A stretch of 49,921 nucleotides of DNA, from NCBI GenBank assembly GCA_030427205.1, contig JAUHXC010000061.1:1-49921 (forward strand), written 5' to 3'. Source of the stretch: a bacterium. Its GTDB lineage: Bacteria; Myxococcota_A; Bradymonadia; UBA7976; UBA1532. The translations under genes and the position numbers were made by a program. Below the pieces are notes generated by a model, which did no database searches, had not been told where the DNA came from, and saw only the letters and a list, made by a program, of their open reading frames with translations. Numbering within the stretch: the first letter of the stretch is position 1; each line of letters starts with the position of its first letter. Positions 16,620 to 24,949 of this stretch are shown here, in pieces.

Positions 16620-18720
16620 GTCGGCCGACGCGCGGCGCCCCGCGCGCGGCCGCGCCGCCGCCCTGGCCTACATGACGAGCGGCGTCGCCCTGGGCGTCGC
16701 CTGGTTCGATCCCCGCATGTGGCCCTTCGCATGGTTGGCGCCCGCCGCGCTGGTGATCGCCCTGCACCAAACCCGCCGGATCGCGCTCGCCTTCGTCGGC
16801 GTCTGGGCGGCGGGGCTCGCCTCGCACCTGATCGGCTTCGACTGGGTGCCCGAGATGAACGCCATCAGCATCGGCTACACCGGCGCGACCGGCGTATTCT
16901 TCGACGTGGCGCAGATGCTCGCCTGGACCCTCTGCCCGGCGCTGGTGATCGCGGCGGGCTTCGCGGTGTTTCGTCGACGGCTGCCGATCGCGCCGTGGCT
17001 GGCGGTCGCCTGGCCCCTCGGCGAGTACGCCCGCTATCGGCTGCTGGCGATCTCGATCGACGACTGGCTCAATACCCAATGGACCGTCGAGCCGGTGCTG
17101 GCGGCGCTGGCCCACATCGGGTGGTGGCCGACGGTCGCGCTGGCGATCCTGCTCGGCGGCGCGCTGGGGCAGGCGTGCGTCGAGGAGGCACCGCGACGCT
17201 GGCGCTGGGCGGCGCTGGCCGGCGGGTTGGCGATCGGCGCCATCCTGACGCCCGCGGCGCCGCGCCAGGGAGACGACCTGCTCGCGGGCATCGCCGCGGT
17301 GCACGTCCGCGACGCCCTGACGCTGCCCCACCGCGCGCCGCCGGGCGAGGCGCTCGATCTGATCGTGTGGCCCGAAGACGCCCAGCACCGGCGGCCCTAC
17401 CTGGGCGTCGGGCCGGGCCGCGGGGTGCACATCGAGCCGCTGCTGCCCGACAGCCCGGCGGACCACCTGGTGGGCCTCGTCACCCGCTCGCCGAACGGGG
17501 CGCTGCGCAACCAGTTCGTCGCCGTCGACCCCACCGGCGCGGTCATCGCCAGTCGGGCCAAGCGCCACCTGATGCCGGTCGCCGAGCGGAGCTGGTTGGG
17601 GCTGGTGGGGCACGATCGCTTCCGCACGGGTCGCCAGCCGCCGTTCATGCCGATCGCCGGCCGCCCGGCGGTGCCGCTCATCTGTGGCGAGCTGCTCTCC
17701 CGCGAGCTGACCGCCGAGGGCGTCGCGCGGGGTGGGCGGGTCATGCTCGTGGGCGCCCGGGACGCCATGATGGCCACCGACCGCGCCCTGCGCCACCTGC
17801 TGGCGGTTCAGGTGATGCGCTCAGTGGAGTATGGGGTACCGTCCGTACGGGCCTCTCAGGGCGGCTGGGCGTCTTTTGTGGCCAGCGACGGCACGGTGCT
17901 GGCCCGCAGCGGGCGCGCGCGCAACGGATTTCTGATGTGGTCGGCCGACGGTGGCGCGCGGGACGTCGACTTCTTCGGGCGGCGGCTCGACAAGCCCGAC
18001 GCGCCCGGCGTACCCGCCGCCGCAGACGGCCCGACGGTGGCGGTCCTGTACACCGAGGAGGATCCGGGCCACCGCACGCGCTGCCCCGAGGGCCGCTGCA
18101 CCTACCACGCGCTCGAGGGCTTCACCTGCGCCGATCAGCGGGCCGACAGCGTGATCATCGCCGGCCACGGCCGCCCGCCGGACTACTTGTCCCACCCCGC
18201 CGAGCAGGTGGCCGCGGCCGCCCGCTGCTTCGGGCCCGAGCTGGTGGTGGTCGACACCTGCTACGGGGCGTCGAGCGAGCTGTTCGGCGCCCTCGCCGCA
18301 GGCGCCGACGAACCTCCCGGCCCCTTGATCGTGGGCGCGACCTCGCTGGTGCCGACCGCCGGGTTGCGCTACGGCGCGGACTTCTTCGCAGCCCCGACCG
18401 CCGACGCCCGCGCCGCGGCGGTGTCGCTGCCCCATGGCACCTTGACCCGCTGGCGTGCCGATCGGGCGCAGCTCGTCGGGCTGCTCGCCGAGGTCGGGCG
18501 CATGGATCCCGATACGCTGCGGGGTCACCTCGTCCGCCGCGATCCGGTCCAGGTCGCGGTGCCCCTCGGCGAGGCCGGCGCGCTGCTGGTGCCGGTGGAA
18601 TGGGCCCGGGTCGCGGCGGGCCGGCCGCGGGCCCCTGACCGTCGTCGCCCGCGGCGCCGGCCCCCGAGCCCGCGTCCGGATGCGGTCTACGCCGCGCCGG
18701 CCAAAGACGCCGGATCGTGA
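16597..18720 (+). CDS. apolipoprotein N-acyltransferase fused to a caspase-like domain
   Basis: The protein is about 707 residues. Residues 25-225 form several membrane helices as in Lnt. Residues about 230-440 are a nitrilase-type CN-hydrolase domain with the Lnt triad in place: Glu260 (IVWPEDA), Lys322 (RAKRHLMP) and Cys363 (PLICGELL). Lnt adds the third acyl chain to lipoprotein N-termini. Instead of Lnt's final membrane helix there is a domain at about 470-650 with His524 in VIIAGHG and Cys555 in LVVVDTCYGASSE, the His/Cys pattern of caspase/CHAT-type peptidases, so it is probably periplasmic. GTG 16597 is 8 bases from GGAG; GTG 16591 is an alternative. It overlaps the lipoprotein gene and precedes a two-component pair. 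The C-terminal tail is Arg/Pro-rich. Confidence 0.8.
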   Translation: MISAPTSESADARRPARGRAAALAYMTSGVALGVAWFDPRMWPFAWLAPAALVIALHQTRRIALAFVGVWAAGLASHLIGFDWVPEMNAISIGYTGATGVFFDVAQMLAWTLCPALVIAAGFAVFRRRLPIAPWLAVAWPLGEYARYRLLAISIDDWLNTQWTVEPVLAALAHIGWWPTVALAILLGGALGQACVEEAPRRWRWAALAGGLAIGAILTPAAPRQGDDLLAGIAAVHVRDALTLPHRAPPGEALDLIVWPEDAQHRRPYLGVGPGRGVHIEPLLPDSPADHLVGLVTRSPNGALRNQFVAVDPTGAVIASRAKRHLMPVAERSWLGLVGHDRFRTGRQPPFMPIAGRPAVPLICGELLSRELTAEGVARGGRVMLVGARDAMMATDRALRHLLAVQVMRSVEYGVPSVRASQGGWASFVASDGTVLARSGRARNGFLMWSADGGARDVDFFGRRLDKPDAPGVPAAADGPTVAVLYTEEDPGHRTRCPEGRCTYHALEGFTCADQRADSVIIAGHGRPPDYLSHPAEQVAAAARCFGPELVVVDTCYGASSELFGALAAGADEPPGPLIVGATSLVPTAGLRYGADFFAAPTADARAAAVSLPHGTLTRWRADRAQLVGLLAEVGRMDPDTLRGHLVRRDPVQVAVPLGEAGALLVPVEWARVAAGRPRAPDRRRPRRRPPSPRPDAVYAAPAKDAGS

Positions 18721-18765
18721 TATCCTCCGCCGACGTCACCGGCGGGCCGCCGGTGTAGAGCTGTC

Positions 18766-20115
18766 GTGCGGGACGCGTTGGCCAGCCAGACGACGATCGC
18801 CGAGAAGTTGCGGCATCTGGCCCACGGGCCGCCCGTCGAGCCCGAGGTTCAGCGGGCCTTCGAGGCGTATTGCCGTGACCTGATGGCCTGGGCGTCGCCC
18901 TGGCTGCTGATCTTCTTTCTCATCGTCGTCGTCGCCTGGTGGCCCAGCGACTGGTGGATCTTCGCTGACGACCCGCACGCCCGCCGGGTCATGGCGTACG
19001 CCCGCGGGTCCATCGTCGCGCACCATGTCTTCTGGCTCACCGTCGGCCGCCGCGCGCTGGCCCGGGATCCGATGTTCTGGGGCTCGTTCATCGCCATCGG
19101 CGAGGCGTGGCTCATCGGCGCCCTCGCCGGCTGGGCCGGGGGCTTCGACAGCGCGTGGCCCTACTTCCTCTACATCTGGCCCCTGGTCGGCGTGGCCCTG
19201 CCCCGGCCGCTGTGGGATCGCTGCGCGCGGGTCGGCCTGCTCTCGGGCGGCTCGGTGGTCGCGGTGATCGTGACTTCGGGCACCCCGCTCGGTCACCCCA
19301 GCCTCACGCCGATGGTCAGCTACATGACCTTCTGCACCTTCTTCTGCATCCTGGTGGGCCACGGGGCGTGGCTGCTGCTGCGCGAGAACTACGTGCAGCG
19401 GCGCATCATCGACAGCTTCAACCAGCAGCTCGCGGCGCGGGTGGCCGAGCAGACCCGCGATCTGCAAGCGCTCAGTCAGCGGCTGGAGACCCTGCGCGAG
19501 AACGAGCGCGCCTGGATGGCCCGTGAGATGCACGACGCCATCGGGCAGGAGCTGACGGCGGTGCGCTATGCCCTCGATCTGATGCGCATGTCGGTGCCCG
19601 AGGGCGCGCAGCGCCTCGACGGCGCCATCGTCGACGTGCAGGCGCGGGTCGCCCAGACCCACGCCAGCGTCCGGCGCATCTTGCAGCGGCTTCGGCCCCG
19701 CGTGCTCGACGAGCTGGGGCTGCCCGCCGCGCTCGAGTGGCTGACCGGCGACGCCATCGAGCCGGCGGGGCTGGCGTGGCAGGTCACCTGCACGCCCGCC
19801 GACGCCCGCCTGCCCCCGCCCATCGAGACGGCGCTGTATCGCGTGGCCCAGGAGGCGGTCAGCAATACCCTGCGCCACGCCCGGGCGGAGCGGGTGACGC
19901 TGTCGCTGGTCGTCGACGACGGCTGCACCCTCGAGATCGTCGACGACGGCATCGGGCTGGAGGCCGGGCGCGCCGAGAGCGGTGACGGCGTCGGCGTCGG
20001 CTGCATCGGTATTCGCGAGCGTATCGCCGCGCTCGGCGGTACGAGCCGCTGGCAGAGCCCGCCCGGCGGCGGCACCCGCCTCACCGTACACCTGCCTCCG
20101 GAGGCGCTGTGCTGA
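18766..20115 (+). CDS. NarX/DegS-type sensor histidine kinase
   Basis: The protein has 449 residues. Five or six hydrophobic segments lie between about 42 and 210, without a large periplasmic loop. A coiled coil follows (about 212-250), then a HisKA_3 dimerisation domain with phospho-acceptor His256 in MAREMHDAIGQELTAVRYAL, and a HATPase domain with ALYRVAQEAVSNTLRHARA (N box) and VDDGIGLE (G1). The membrane sensor part is unlike characterised NarX sensors, so the signal is unknown. The start is GTG 18766, 45 bases after the acyltransferase stop, with a weak ribosome site. The 3' end overlaps the response regulator start by 7 bases, which identifies its cognate partner. Confidence 0.9.
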   Translation: MRDALASQTTIAEKLRHLAHGPPVEPEVQRAFEAYCRDLMAWASPWLLIFFLIVVVAWWPSDWWIFADDPHARRVMAYARGSIVAHHVFWLTVGRRALARDPMFWGSFIAIGEAWLIGALAGWAGGFDSAWPYFLYIWPLVGVALPRPLWDRCARVGLLSGGSVVAVIVTSGTPLGHPSLTPMVSYMTFCTFFCILVGHGAWLLLRENYVQRRIIDSFNQQLAARVAEQTRDLQALSQRLETLRENERAWMAREMHDAIGQELTAVRYALDLMRMSVPEGAQRLDGAIVDVQARVAQTHASVRRILQRLRPRVLDELGLPAALEWLTGDAIEPAGLAWQVTCTPADARLPPPIETALYRVAQEAVSNTLRHARAERVTLSLVVDDGCTLEIVDDGIGLEAGRAESGDGVGVGCIGIRERIAALGGTSRWQSPPGGGTRLTVHLPPEALC

Positions 20116-20738
20116 ACGTCTTTCTGGCCGATGACCACGAGGTGCTGCGCGCCGGCCTGAGCGCCCTGATCGACGCCCGGCCGGGCATGCGGGTCGTCGG
20201 TCAGGCGGGCACCGGCCACGAGACCTTCGCCGGGCTCGCCCTGCAGCCGGTCGACGTGCTGGTGCTCGACCTGTCGCTGCCCGATACCAACGGCGTCGAC
20301 ATGGTGCGCCGGCTGCGGGCCGCCTATCCGACGCTGGCGATCGTGGTGCTGACCATGTACCCCGAGGATCAACTGGCCCTGGCGCTGGTGCGCTCGGGCG
20401 CTGCGGCCTACCTCAACAAAGGCCGCAGTTCGAGCGAGGTGCTGCGCGCCATCGAGCGGGTCGGCGCCGGCCAGCCCTACCTCACCGATACGCTGTCCGA
20501 CCTGGCGCTGGACCCTGCCGCCGACCGCGCCGCCCTGCCCCACACCCGCCTCAGCGCCCGCGAGTTCCAGATGTTCGCGCTGCTCACCGCCGGCAAGACG
20601 ATCTCCGAAGCCGGTCACGACATGGACATCAGCCCGAGCACGGCCAGCAGCTTCGTGGCCAAGATCAAGCGCAAGCTCGGCGTCGACTCCGTCGGCGAGA
20701 TCGTCCACTACGCCCATCGGGTGGGGCTGCTGAGCTGA
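20109..20738 (+). CDS. NarL/FixJ-family response regulator
   Basis: The protein has 209 residues. The receiver domain has acidic pocket ADDHE, phospho-acceptor Asp54 (VLVLDLSLPDTNG) and the conserved Lys in AYLNKG. A LuxR-type helix-turn-helix follows at about 145-205 (RLSAREFQMFALLTAGKTIS, STASSFVAKIKRKLGV). It starts at GTG 20109, overlapping the kinase stop. NarL-type regulators bind short inverted repeats as dimers. A TGGCGA palindrome lies just downstream at 20760 before the metallopeptidase gene and another before this operon at 15541, so this protein is the obvious candidate to recognise that motif (inference). Confidence 0.92.
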   Translation: MLNVFLADDHEVLRAGLSALIDARPGMRVVGQAGTGHETFAGLALQPVDVLVLDLSLPDTNGVDMVRRLRAAYPTLAIVVLTMYPEDQLALALVRSGAAAYLNKGRSSSEVLRAIERVGAGQPYLTDTLSDLALDPAADRAALPHTRLSAREFQMFALLTAGKTISEAGHDMDISPSTASSFVAKIKRKLGVDSVGEIVHYAHRVGLLS

Positions 20739-20759
20739 GCTGCGTGGTGATCCGCCGCG

Positions 20760-20773
20760 TGGCGAAACGTCTA
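20760..20773 (+). promoter_or_regulatory. TGGCGA palindrome, site g (upstream of 20823 gene)
   Basis: TGGCGAAACGTCTA, preceded by CGCG and followed by TTCTCC, lies 50 bases before the metallopeptidase start and 22 bases after the response regulator stop. The left half is perfect and the right half degenerate. Confidence 0.45.
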
Positions 20774-20822
20774 TTCTCCCCACGTCCCCCCGTCCGGCAC
20801 CGTCGGATCTCACGAAGGGGGT

Positions 20823-22601
20823 GTGATGCGACGATGCGCCATGATGTGGGCCCTGTGCGGCCTGTGGATGACGGGCCTGGGGCTCGGCGGCTGCGATGAC
20901 GACGGCGATACGGCGGCGGCGCCGGACGCCCGGGGCGAGTCGATCGACGGGTCGGCCGAGCTGCCCGACGGGTCGCTCGACGATATGCAGACAGCGGACG
21001 CGGGGCCCGACGGCGGCGGCGAAGATCCGGTGGCTGCGGCGATCGGCGCGGTGGATCTCACCCGCTACGCGACCGACCTCGAGGCGGTGTCCAGCGGTCC
21101 GCGGCACTGGCCCGACGGATCCAACCGCGAGGCGACCCAGGAACGCTGCGTCGAGACCTTCCTGGCGGCGGGCCTCGAGGTCGTGCGCCAGCCGGTGTTC
21201 GGCGGCGGGTTGAACATCATCGGCACGCTGCCGGGCACCGAGCGCCCGGCCGAGCAGATCCTGGTCGGGGCGCACTACGACTCGGAGTTCGAATGCGCCG
21301 GCGCCGACGACAACGCCTCCGGGGTCGCCGCGGTGCTCGAAGCGGCCCGGGTGCTCGGCGCCCGGCGCTACGCCCGCACGCTGGTCTTCATCTGCTTCGA
21401 CGTCGAGGAGAACAGCAAGCGCGGCTCCACCGACTACGCCCGCCGCGCCGAGGCCCGAGGCGACGACATCCGCGGGGCGTTCATCCCCGAGATGGTGGGC
21501 TATACCGATGCGCGGCCGGGCAGCCAGCAGGTGCCCGAGGGGCTGAGCCTGGCCTTCCCCGCCCTCGGCGAGGCGCTCGCCGCTCGTGATTTTCGGGGGG
21601 ACTTCCTGCTGTATGTCGCCGACGACGATCCGGAGATGGTGGGCCACCTGGGCCCCGCCGCCGACGCCGTCGGGCTGCCGCTGATCGGGCTGCAGCTCGC
21701 GGGGCCGCTGCGGGTCAGCGCCCAGCTCGCCGACCTGCGCCGCTCGGACCACGCGCCGCTGTGGGACTATGGGTTCCCGGCGATGATGCTCACCGACACG
21801 GCCAACTTCCGAAACCCGTACTACCACTGCGCCTTCGGGGAGGACGACATCGACACCCTCGACCTGGACTTCGCCCTGGCCTCGACGCAGGCCGTCATCG
21901 GCGCGGTGACCGCAGCGGCGGGCCCGACGGCGGGCGAGCCGACCGCCGGCCGCGAGCGCGAGCCCGATCCGCTGCTGGGGCCCGAAGACGGGCCGCCCTG
22001 CACGCCCGACGGCGGCGGATGCGCGGCGGGGCAGCGCTGCGCGTTGACCTACGACCCGTTGGAGGTCCGCTGCGTCGCGCCACACCCCGAGCCGCAGCCG
22101 TTCGACGCGCCGTGCACCATCCTCGACGATGGCACCGATGACTGCGCGGCCGGCCTCTTCTGCAACCGGTTGGGCTCGAGCGACGGCGAGCGACGCTGCC
22201 GCACGCTGTGTGAAACGAGCGCCGACTGCGTCGAAGGCGAAGGCTGCGTCGACTTCGGGCTCGACCTCAGCCTCTGTCAGCGGCGCTGCGACCCGATCGC
22301 CAATGACTGCCTCGAGGGGTTCACCTGCGTCTACAACGGCGACCCGCTGCGCGATGGCTACGTCACCCACTGCCTCGAGGCCGGCGAGCGTCAGGAAGGG
22401 GAGCCGTGCAGCACCGGGGACGCGTGCGTGGCCGGACTCGACTGCAGCTTCTACTCGACCACCCATGACCTCGGCTGCACGGCGTGGTGCAGCCTCTCGG
22501 CCCCCGACTGCGGGCCGGGCCGGGTATGCCGCTCGCCCCACCGCCGCGGGGTGCCCGCCGACGCCGGCTTCTGCGTGCCCGAAGAGCGCGTGCTCGACTG
22601 A
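20823..22601 (+). CDS. M28-family metallopeptidase lipoprotein with Cys-rich C-terminal domain (P copy 3)
   Basis: The protein has 592 residues. The signal peptide has lipobox LGLGGC and an acidic linker follows. The M28 domain (about 75-375) has all expected zinc ligands: His151 and Asp153 in VGAHYDS, Asp163 in GADDNASG, Glu195-Glu196 in FDVEENS (base and ligand), Glu223 in IPEMVGY and the final YYH. It likely acts as an extracytoplasmic aminopeptidase/exopeptidase with two zinc ions. Residues about 380-592 hold around two dozen cysteines in CxxGxxC repeats, shared with the copies at 4727 and 6577. The start is GTG 20823 or ATG 20826 behind GAAGGGGG. It is the only catalytically intact P copy and directly follows the two-component operon. 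Confidence 0.85.
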   Translation: MMRRCAMMWALCGLWMTGLGLGGCDDDGDTAAAPDARGESIDGSAELPDGSLDDMQTADAGPDGGGEDPVAAAIGAVDLTRYATDLEAVSSGPRHWPDGSNREATQERCVETFLAAGLEVVRQPVFGGGLNIIGTLPGTERPAEQILVGAHYDSEFECAGADDNASGVAAVLEAARVLGARRYARTLVFICFDVEENSKRGSTDYARRAEARGDDIRGAFIPEMVGYTDARPGSQQVPEGLSLAFPALGEALAARDFRGDFLLYVADDDPEMVGHLGPAADAVGLPLIGLQLAGPLRVSAQLADLRRSDHAPLWDYGFPAMMLTDTANFRNPYYHCAFGEDDIDTLDLDFALASTQAVIGAVTAAAGPTAGEPTAGREREPDPLLGPEDGPPCTPDGGGCAAGQRCALTYDPLEVRCVAPHPEPQPFDAPCTILDDGTDDCAAGLFCNRLGSSDGERRCRTLCETSADCVEGEGCVDFGLDLSLCQRRCDPIANDCLEGFTCVYNGDPLRDGYVTHCLEAGERQEGEPCSTGDACVAGLDCSFYSTTHDLGCTAWCSLSAPDCGPGRVCRSPHRRGVPADAGFCVPEERVLD

Positions 22602-22668
22602 TGCCAGCCGCCTGACCGTGAGGGCGGCGCTCGAACCCCATGCGTCGGCGCGTGTAAGCTCGTGACGC

Positions 22669-22682
22669 GGTCGACGTCGACC
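22669..22682. promoter_or_regulatory. 14-bp perfect palindrome before barrel protein
   Basis: GGTCGACGTCGACC is a perfect inverted repeat 40 bases before the ATG of the small beta-barrel gene. It could be an operator, but GC-rich palindromes occur by chance at this base composition. Confidence 0.2.
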
Positions 22683-22722
22683 GGCTCGAATTACATACGC
22701 CCATCTCGACCCGGAGGTGCCC

Positions 22723-23283
22723 ATGCCCCGCTCCATCCTGCCGACCGCCCTGGCCATCGCCGTCGCCCTGCTCGCGACCCCCGCGCTGGCCGAGTTCCAC
22801 TTCGCCATCGACGGCGACTACGCGGTCAATACCAACGACGGCCTGCGCAGCGCCGACAGCGGCCCGCACGTCGGCGTGCGCATCGGCTGGGCCTTCGACG
22901 TGCCGGTGGTCGACCTGGTGCTCGAGGCCCGCGGCACGACCATCAACTTCCCCTCGACCCTCGCCGAAGAGAAGGACGGCTGGGGCGGCTTCGGCGCCCA
23001 GGGCGGCTTCCGGATCGGCGTCGACATCGCCGGGCTGCGGCCGGCGCTCTTCGCCCACGCCGGCTACGGGCAGACCGAGGTCGACGGATCGGACTACTCC
23101 GAGCTGCACAACGGCTACCTGATCGATGCCGGCCTCTCGACCACCTTCACCCTGCTGCCCGTCGTCGGCATCGGGGCCCAGGTGGCCTACAACTGGCTCA
23201 TCGAAGAAGAGCACAGCAACACCGCGCTCGAGCGCAACGCCGAGTGGATCTCGTTCGGGCTGCACCTCGAGTTCCGCCTCTGA
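22723..23283 (+). CDS. small outer-membrane beta-barrel protein
   Basis: The protein has 186 residues. It has a clear Sec signal peptide cut after TPALA, then alternating polar/hydrophobic strands typical of an eight-stranded barrel (HVGVRIGWAFDV, DLVLEARGTTINF, GLRPALFAHAGYGQTEV, GIGAQVAYNWLIEE) and a C-terminal LHLEFRL ending close to the terminal aromatic signal used for outer-membrane assembly. ATG 22723 follows GGAGG with 5-base spacing and is preferred to GTG 22717. It resembles porin-family/OmpA-barrel-like proteins. No catalytic residues were recognised; the role is probably structural or adhesive. Confidence 0.7.
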   Translation: MPRSILPTALAIAVALLATPALAEFHFAIDGDYAVNTNDGLRSADSGPHVGVRIGWAFDVPVVDLVLEARGTTINFPSTLAEEKDGWGGFGAQGGFRIGVDIAGLRPALFAHAGYGQTEVDGSDYSELHNGYLIDAGLSTTFTLLPVVGIGAQVAYNWLIEEEHSNTALERNAEWISFGLHLEFRL

Positions 23284-23402
23284 GATCACACCCGTCCGCG
23301 ACCTACCGGGCAATGACTGCGCCTCGCGGTGGCACGGGCCGGAACGGGGTGCGTATCCTGCCAGCGCGGCCGCGCCAGGCCGCCCGAACCGGAGGGCGAA
23401 CG

Positions 23403-24905
23403 ATGCACCGCCTCGAGACGCGCAGACTCGCGCCGCTGCTGGCCGCGCTGGCGCTCTTCGCCTGCGGCGAGCCGCCCGTCGCGCCGCCGCCCGCCACGCC
23501 GCCGATCGGACAGCTGCGGTCGCAGCTCGACGCCTTCTGCACCGTCGATGTGGAAGGCACCGGCGTCGTCGACATCGAAGACGACTACGTGGCCCACGTG
23601 GTGCAGTGCGAGAACGGCGCGGCCGACTATCAGGCGCTCAAGGCCCAGGCGGTGGCCGCCCGCAGCTACCTCTACTACCGGCTGCAGACCGGCGACGGCA
23701 CCATCCGCGACGGGCAGGTCGACCAGGTCTACAGCTGCAACCGCAACCCCACCGAAGAGCAGCGGCGGGCCGCGCGCGAGACCGCCGGGCAGGTGCTGGC
23801 CTATCGCGACGTGCTGATCGCCGGCTTCTACGTGGCCGGGGCCATCCCCACCACCGAGACCTGCGTGCCGGGCCCCGACGATCGCGACCCGACCAATACC
23901 GAGCGCTACGTGACCTACAACCAGGGGCGCTCGGGGGACGAGCTCGAGCAGACCTCGCTGGGCTGGATCAACCCGGGCAACCTGCGCAATCGGGGCTGCA
24001 AGTCGCAGAACGGCGCCAACTGCCTCTCGCGCCGCGGCTGGGATTACGTCGACATCCTGCACTTCTACTACGGCGCCGACATCGAGCTGGTGCAGGCGGT
24101 GGGCCCGTGCGTGCCCGAGCCGGCCGAGCCCGACGCCGGCGTGCCCGACGCGGGTATGGTCGATCCGGCCGACGCCGGCGTGCCCGATGGCGGCCCGCTC
24201 GACGCCTCGCCGCCCGACGCCACGCCGCCCGATGCCGGCGTGGCCCTCGACTGCCCGGCGGCGGGCGGCTCGCCGGCCATCGTCGACGACAGCGTGCGCT
24301 GCTTCAGCTTCGGCTGCCAGACCGGCGAGTGGGGCGTCGGCGTCGAGCGGGGTTTCAACGGCGGCATGCTGATGGCGCCGACCATCGACGCCGATGAATC
24401 CGACTGCGTCGGCCGCTGGCAGGGCGCGGTGCGCAGCCGAGGCGAGTACGACCTGGCGATCTACATCGAGCCGGGCGGCCAGCGCACCCTGAGCCGGAGC
24501 GCGCGCTACCACATCGCGCACGCCGATGGCGAAGACAGCGTCACCCTCGACCAGCGGACGGTTGACGGCTGGGCGCCGCTGGGCCGGTTCACCTTCGATC
24601 CGGCGCAGCCGGTCGTGGTCTGGCTCGGCGACGCCACCGGCGAGCCCTTCAGCCCCGAGGGCCCGCGGGTCGCCTTCGACGCGCTGCGCATCGCGCCGCC
24701 GGGCACGCTGCCGCCGACCGACGCGGGCCCGCCCGACATGGCGCCGCCACCGGCCGACGCCGGGCCGCCCGACATGGCCCCGCCCGTCGACAGCCTGGCC
24801 GACGAGGCCGACGGCTGCCGCGCCGCGCCCGGCTCGGCGCCGAGCGGCCCGTGGTGGCTGGCGTTGCTCGGCGTGGTGCTCTGCCGCGGCGCGCGGCGGC
24901 GGTAG
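23403..24905 (+). CDS. SpoIID-domain lipoprotein with golvesin-like domain and MYXO-CTERM tail
   Basis: The protein has 500 residues. The signal peptide has lipobox ALALFAC. Residues about 40-230 resemble the SpoIID/LytB amidase-enhancer domain (YQALKAQAVAARSYLYYRLQ, NQGRSGDELEQTSLGWIN), which binds or cleaves denuded peptidoglycan. A PDAG-rich linker (about 240-280) leads to a golvesin/xanthan-lyase C-terminal type domain (about 295-430; HIAHADGEDSVTLDQR, APLGRFTF, VAFDALRI). The end has the MYXO-CTERM layout: a Gly-Cys motif (DGCRAAPG), a hydrophobic helix (WWLALLGVVLC) and a terminal Arg cluster, processed by rhombosortase-type rhomboid proteases in myxobacteria. Having both a lipobox and this tail is unusual. 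The ATG follows GGAGGG. Confidence 0.82.
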   Translation: MHRLETRRLAPLLAALALFACGEPPVAPPPATPPIGQLRSQLDAFCTVDVEGTGVVDIEDDYVAHVVQCENGAADYQALKAQAVAARSYLYYRLQTGDGTIRDGQVDQVYSCNRNPTEEQRRAARETAGQVLAYRDVLIAGFYVAGAIPTTETCVPGPDDRDPTNTERYVTYNQGRSGDELEQTSLGWINPGNLRNRGCKSQNGANCLSRRGWDYVDILHFYYGADIELVQAVGPCVPEPAEPDAGVPDAGMVDPADAGVPDGGPLDASPPDATPPDAGVALDCPAAGGSPAIVDDSVRCFSFGCQTGEWGVGVERGFNGGMLMAPTIDADESDCVGRWQGAVRSRGEYDLAIYIEPGGQRTLSRSARYHIAHADGEDSVTLDQRTVDGWAPLGRFTFDPAQPVVVWLGDATGEPFSPEGPRVAFDALRIAPPGTLPPTDAGPPDMAPPPADAGPPDMAPPVDSLADEADGCRAAPGSAPSGPWWLALLGVVLCRGARRR

Positions 24906-24949
24906 GCCCCCTGACGCCGGGCGATCTTCGTGCAGTACCCTCTCGGGCG

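Noticed and set aside
19566..22808. Minus-strand open frame of about 1080 codons opposite the kinase, regulator and metallopeptidase
   Set aside because: It has no domain motifs and biased Ala/Gly/Arg/Val composition, and fully overlaps well-supported genes on the other strand.
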